From NCBI RefSeq assembly GCF_022869805.1, contig NZ_CP094974.1:1550001-1614000 (forward strand): DNA of 64,000 nucleotides. Direction: 5' to 3'. Shown here piece by piece: positions 60,717-64,000 of this stretch; positions within the stretch are counted from its first letter, which is position 1; every line of letters starts with the position of its first letter. The notes beneath the pieces are model-generated. The model was not told the origin of the DNA. It searched no databases and worked only from the letters and a program-made list of their open reading frames with translations. The position numbers and the translations under genes were made by a program. The stretch comes from Halosolutus halophilus. Its GTDB lineage: Archaea > Halobacteriota > Halobacteria > Halobacteriales > Natrialbaceae.

Positions 60717-62069
60717 TTATCGTAACTCGTCGAGGATCGGCCGGAACTTCAGCTGTACTTCGTCCCACTCGTCGGCCGGATCGCTGTCCGCGACGATCCC
60801 GTTGCCGGCGAAGAGGGTGACCGTCTCGCCGGTCGCGAGACCCGATCGGATCCCCACGGCGAACTCGCCGTCGCCGTCGGCGTCGAACCAGCCGACCGGC
60901 GCGGCGTACCAGCCCCGGTCGAACGTCTCCGTCTGACGGATCGTCTCCCAGGCCGCCGTCGGCGGGACGCCGCCAACGGCCGGCGTCGGATGCAGCGCAT
61001 CGACGAGTTCGAGGACGTGGTGGTCGTCCGCGAGCGTGGCCGCGATCGGCGTCTGGAGGTGCTGGATCGTCGCCAGCCGTCGGATCGTCTGCTCCTCGAC
61101 GTCCAGGTCGCGTGCGAGCGGTTCGAGCTGGTCGCGGATCGAGTCGACGACGAGCCCGTGCTCGCGCTGGAACTTCTCGTCGTCGAGCATCCGATCGACG
61201 TACTCCTCGTCTTCCTCGGGCGTTTCACCCCGGGGAACCGACCCCGCGAGGGCCTCGGTTTCGACTCGGGGCCCCCGCTTCGAGACCAGCCGCTCCGGTG
61301 GCGTCCCGAAGAACGTGCCGCCGACCTCGTTGTTCACGAGGAATCGATAACAGTTGGGATACTGGCGGCGCAGCCGTTCGAGCGTCGCCGGCACGTCGAT
61401 CGGTTCCTCGAGGTCGACCTCGAGGGCCTGTGCGAGCACCACTTTCGTCAGTCGACCGTCCGCGATCCGATCGAGCGCGGTCTCGACCTGCGCGGTCCAG
61501 GCCGCGGACGAGGTGGTCCGTCGCGTCGCGACGACGCCCGGCCCCGTACCGCTCGGGCGCATCGGCGGCAATTCGGCCAGTCGCCGTACCCAGTGCTCGA
61601 GTCGATCGACGGCCGTCCCGTCGTCCTGCGCGACCGTCGTCAGCCACGTGCTGTCGTCGCTACGGGTGACGAGTAGCCGGGGAACGACGAACGAGGCGGC
61701 GTCGAACCCCGTCCAGGGCGGCGTCGCCTCGTGGCCGTCGTGAAACGAAACTCCGCCGAACGCCCGCGGCCGGGCGACCGGGGGCCCGTCGTGATCGAGC
61801 GCGGCGAAGGTCCGGGCCGCGCGCCGTCGAACGTGGTCGATACGATCCGCGCCGCTGGCCGTGAAGCGGACTGCGACGCCGCGGCCGACGATCTCGAGGC
61901 CGTCCGGGGTCGCCCACTGGATCCGCGCCTCCTCGGCGGGATTGGCGATCGCACCGAACGAGACGTCTTCGAGTTCGCGGCTGCGGCTCACCAGTTCGAG
62001 GTCCTCTGCGAGGCCGGCCTCTGGTCCCGGCTCACCCGCCAGCCGTCTCTCACCCGACGCTCGGTCCAT
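60717..62069 (-). CDS. menF: Isochorismate synthase
   Basis: Chorismate-utilising enzyme of 450 residues with the conserved C-terminal segments RLTKVVLAQALE, F-F-G-T-P-P-E-R-L-V, EALAGSVPRGET, LHPTPAVGGVP and GWFDADGDGEFAV. It converts chorismate to isochorismate for menaquinone. First gene of the visible men operon. The N-terminal 100 residues are less conserved, as usual. Confidence 0.94.
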   Translation of the reverse strand: MDRASGERRLAGEPGPEAGLAEDLELVSRSRELEDVSFGAIANPAEEARIQWATPDGLEIVGRGVAVRFTASGADRIDHVRRRAARTFAALDHDGPPVARPRAFGGVSFHDGHEATPPWTGFDAASFVVPRLLVTRSDDSTWLTTVAQDDGTAVDRLEHWVRRLAELPPMRPSGTGPGVVATRRTTSSAAWTAQVETALDRIADGRLTKVVLAQALEVDLEEPIDVPATLERLRRQYPNCYRFLVNNEVGGTFFGTPPERLVSKRGPRVETEALAGSVPRGETPEEDEEYVDRMLDDEKFQREHGLVVDSIRDQLEPLARDLDVEEQTIRRLATIQHLQTPIAATLADDHHVLELVDALHPTPAVGGVPPTAAWETIRQTETFDRGWYAAPVGWFDADGDGEFAVGIRSGLATGETVTLFAGNGIVADSDPADEWDEVQLKFRPILDELR

Positions 62070-62133
62070 CGAACGCAGTTCAGGACTGCCGTGCCTTCAG
62101 CCTAACTATTCGTCCCACCGATTCGTGCCACCG

Positions 62134-62724
62134 CTAGCTGTACCGTTCCTCTCGCCACGGATTCGCCGTTTGCGAGTAGCCGCGCTTCTCCCAGTAGCCG
62201 CGTTCGGGCTCCGTGAGAAACTCGATCCCGTCGACCCACTTCGCGCCCTTGTAGGCGTACCGGTGCGGCGTCACGGCGCGAAGCGGGCCGCCGTGGTCGG
62301 CGGGTAAGGGCTCGCCGTCGTACGCCCACGCGAGGAGGAGTTCCTCGCGGAGACAGTCGTCGAGCGGCAGATCCGTAGTGTACCCGTCCAGCCCGGAGAA
62401 CATGACGTGGACGGCGTCCGGGGAAACGCCGGCCCGATCCGCGAGTTCGGGGACGGGAACGCCCGTGAACTCGCAGTCGAACTTGCTCCAGCCGGTCACG
62501 CAGTGAAAGTCCTGGCGCTGGGTTTCGCTCGGGAGGTCGCGAAACTCGTCCCACGAGAACGTCAGTTCCGTCTCGACGGCGCCGGTAACGGTGAACTCCC
62601 AGGTTTCAGGGTCCCAGTCCGGCGTTCCGCTCTTCGAGAGGACGGGAAACTCGCTCGTCTCGCGTTGCCCCGGCGGGAGGCGTTCCTCGCCGAACTCTCG
62701 GTAGAGGTCCGTGACGTCCTTCAT
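62134..62724 (-). CDS. Sulfite-oxidase-fold molybdopterin-binding protein, YedY/MsrP-like (196 aa)
   Basis: The molybdopterin domain has the Mo-ligating Cys in DFHCVTGWSKFDCEF, and conserved WDEFRDLP and GGPLRAVTPHRYAYKGAKWV. No dimerisation domain and no signal peptide are seen at the chosen ATG 62724; a longer frame upstream adds an Arg-rich segment that is not a normal Tat signal. Cytoplasmic short forms like this are common in haloarchaea. Substrate is unknown: sulfite, S-oxides or other oxyanions. Confidence 0.88.
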   Translation of the reverse strand: MKDVTDLYREFGEERLPPGQRETSEFPVLSKSGTPDWDPETWEFTVTGAVETELTFSWDEFRDLPSETQRQDFHCVTGWSKFDCEFTGVPVPELADRAGVSPDAVHVMFSGLDGYTTDLPLDDCLREELLLAWAYDGEPLPADHGGPLRAVTPHRYAYKGAKWVDGIEFLTEPERGYWEKRGYSQTANPWREERYS

Positions 62725-63010
62725 GGAGGGCGCTACCGGCCTCGGGGACGTAACGTTGGCGTTTCGTGCGCTGGCATTTCGTCTGCGATCGGCGTTCGAT
62801 CGTGACGGTGGACCGACCACCGTCGTCACGAGACCTGATATTGTGATGTGCTAACGTGGCAGGAGTGCGTCGCCGGCTGGAAACGGGAAATTTCCACACC
62901 GGAGACGGGGACGAAACGAGCTGTAACGGTCCGTCCGGAGCCACAACTCGGGGGTTTCTCTCGAAACCCTCGTCATCCCTTAGTAGCGTCTCGTCCTCCG
63001 TCTCTTTCGT

Positions 63011-63310
63011 ATGGCTACAAGACAGCAGATGACGGAGCGAGAAATCTCCGGAGACGAAGCGGAAGCGGTCGGGGAACAGGCCATGGGGCCTGCAGCCCTC
63101 GCATCGGCAGCGTCCGTCGGTCTCGCGTGGTATTACTTCTTCCTGCGCGGAGACCGGGAGCGCGGACTTTTCGTCGGCCTCTGGCCGCCGACCATCCTCG
63201 CGTTCGCGAGTTACTTCAACCAGCGAAAGATGCGCCAGCAGCTCAACTCGATCACCCAGCCCGGCACGACGCTACGGAACGCGCTCGACTCGATGATGGG
63301 CAACAAGTAG
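63011..63310 (+). CDS. Small membrane protein, unknown family (99 aa)
   Basis: An acidic N-terminus (QQMTEREISGDEAEAVGEQA) is followed by two short hydrophobic segments (AALASAASVGLAWYYFFL and LFVGLWPPTILAFASYF) and a basic end (NQRKMRQQLNSI). This layout is seen in conserved haloarchaeal proteins of unknown role. It is preceded by 286 bases without a gene, in which cttagtagcg lies close to the start. Confidence 0.7.
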   Translation: MATRQQMTEREISGDEAEAVGEQAMGPAALASAASVGLAWYYFFLRGDRERGLFVGLWPPTILAFASYFNQRKMRQQLNSITQPGTTLRNALDSMMGNK

Positions 63311-63487
63311 GGCCTACTACCGTTCCGAACCGACCGCGAGACAGTCGCGTCCAGAGCGATCGCGTAGCCCGAACGCGGACAGTTCCCGGATCGGGAACCG
63401 AGACTCCCGAACCGGAAAAATTCTCTCCAACGTCGGTGCAGAATCCCCCGTCAGAGCTAAATACCCCCTCGCCGAAAGCCGAATCAG

Positions 63488-63709
63488 ATGCCGAAAGTAG
63501 AGATCACCATTCCGGAGCACCTCGAGATGCAGATCGCGCAGATGGTTGAGCGCGGTGAGTTCGTCAACCGCGAGGAAGCGATCGAGGACCTCCTCTCGAC
63601 GGGGATCAAAGCCTACAAGACCAGTGGACCGATGGACGAGGAAGAGGGAACGGGAACCGGACTCGAAGACGACGGGATGATGGGCCACGACGACGAGTAC
63701 GTCTTCTAA
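63488..63709 (+). CDS. Ribbon-helix-helix (CopG-like) DNA-binding protein (73 aa)
   Basis: MPKVEITIPEHLEMQIAQMV forms the ribbon strand and first helix, and GEFVNREEAIEDLLSTGIKAY the second helix (quoted core: GEFVNREEAIEDLLSTGIKA). The C-terminal 25 residues are acidic with Met (DDGMMGHDDEYVF). RHH proteins bind DNA as dimers through the ribbon. Short haloarchaeal members are probable local regulators. Convergent with the 62-residue membrane protein. Confidence 0.85.
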   Translation: MPKVEITIPEHLEMQIAQMVERGEFVNREEAIEDLLSTGIKAYKTSGPMDEEEGTGTGLEDDGMMGHDDEYVF

Positions 63710-63715
63710 CCGCCG

Positions 63716-63904
63716 TTATAGTGGTAGCGCCAGGAGCGGAATTCCGAAGGCGATGGCGACGCCGAGGAGCATCACGACGACGCCGACGCCGACGTCACGG
63801 GCGGAGTACTCGCTCATCGGTGCGGTCGTCCGTTCCGCTGCAAGGTCGTGACCCACGTCGGCCGCCGAGTCGTGGTCCTCCGCAGGTGCTGTGTCGTCTG
63901 CCAT
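63716..63904 (-). CDS. Single-helix membrane protein (62 aa)
   Basis: An acidic N-terminal half (DDTAPAEDHDSAADVGHDLA) leads to one C-terminal helix (VGVGVVVMLLGVAIAFGIPL). An internal ATG would give a 33-residue form starting MSEYSARDVGVG, which could be the true start. Conserved haloarchaeal type; function unknown. Confidence 0.65.
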   Translation of the reverse strand: MADDTAPAEDHDSAADVGHDLAAERTTAPMSEYSARDVGVGVVVMLLGVAIAFGIPLLALPL

Positions 63905-64000
63905 ATCCCCATGTTTCCCACTCGGGACCTTAAATACATCTACAGCGACTCGAACGGGTCCGGGAGCTAGCGGGTCCGAACGCTCACGTCGATCGGCGCC

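Overview
The window looks like chromosomal DNA of a haloarchaeon. It has very high GC, acidic proteomes, many Tat lipoproteins (RR motif then a lipobox Cys), TFB, a HalX response regulator, HTH_10-type regulators, a PGF-CTERM protein and archaeal-style small zinc fingers. Most genes are ordinary haloarchaeal housekeeping genes, but two regions stand out.

Layout. 1-11.3 kb: two FAD-dependent amine/amino-acid oxidases, an ornithine-cyclodeaminase-family gene, a PAS/GAF sensor with degenerate kinase boxes, a HalX regulator, purL, a PHP phosphoesterase overlapping an asparagine-synthase-like gene, and an Mrp/NBP35 ATPase. 11.5-36 kb: a respiratory and denitrification region. It holds a Psr/Nrf-like membrane complex (four-cluster Fe-S protein, NrfD, two duplicated small subunits, no molybdenum subunit), an HTH_10 regulator, DUF2249 genes, a half-CtaA/CtaB fusion, copper nitrite reductase nirK, a cupredoxin, SCO1, a TlpA-like thioredoxin, CcdA, a two-subunit heme-copper enzyme with small accessory genes, a CopA/FixI-type copper ATPase, a third DUF2249 gene, an ABC-2 transporter and a second nirK. 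36-41.7 kb: a small zinc finger, TFB, gatCA, an FNT channel, a wHTH and an NRDE protein. 41.8-62 kb: menaquinone genes menFDBACE on one strand in pathway-operon order, but interrupted between menD and menB by about 12 kb of accessory genes. 62-64 kb: a sulfite-oxidase-fold protein and small hypothetical genes.

Main interpretation. The heme-copper subunit I at 23922-25667 keeps all heme and CuB histidines, but the position of the cross-linked active-site Tyr (HPxVY in B-type oxidases) reads H-G-T-Q-Q, that is Gln. With a CuA-bearing subunit II and nirK next door, it is better read as a CuA-type (eNOR-like) nitric oxide reductase than as a ba3 oxygen reductase. The region then makes a coherent nitrite-to-N2O module. 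Menaquinol (men genes) would feed the NrfD/Fe-S complex, cupredoxins would carry electrons, NirK would make NO and the heme-copper enzyme would reduce it. SCO1, TlpA, CcdA, CopA and the heme O/A synthase would serve its metal and heme assembly. CGAA-N4-TTCG palindromes, the motif reported for the haloarchaeal NarO/DmsR regulators, recur in promoters of the HTH_10 regulator, DUF2249, SCO1, copA and nirK2 genes and tie the region together.

The insert between menD and menB carries metal- or redox-linked genes (YHS permease, cupredoxin, His/Met-rich secreted peptide, UspA), membrane-protein regulators, tandem repeats, a gene remnant and a SHOCT-domain pseudogene, as expected of an accessory island.
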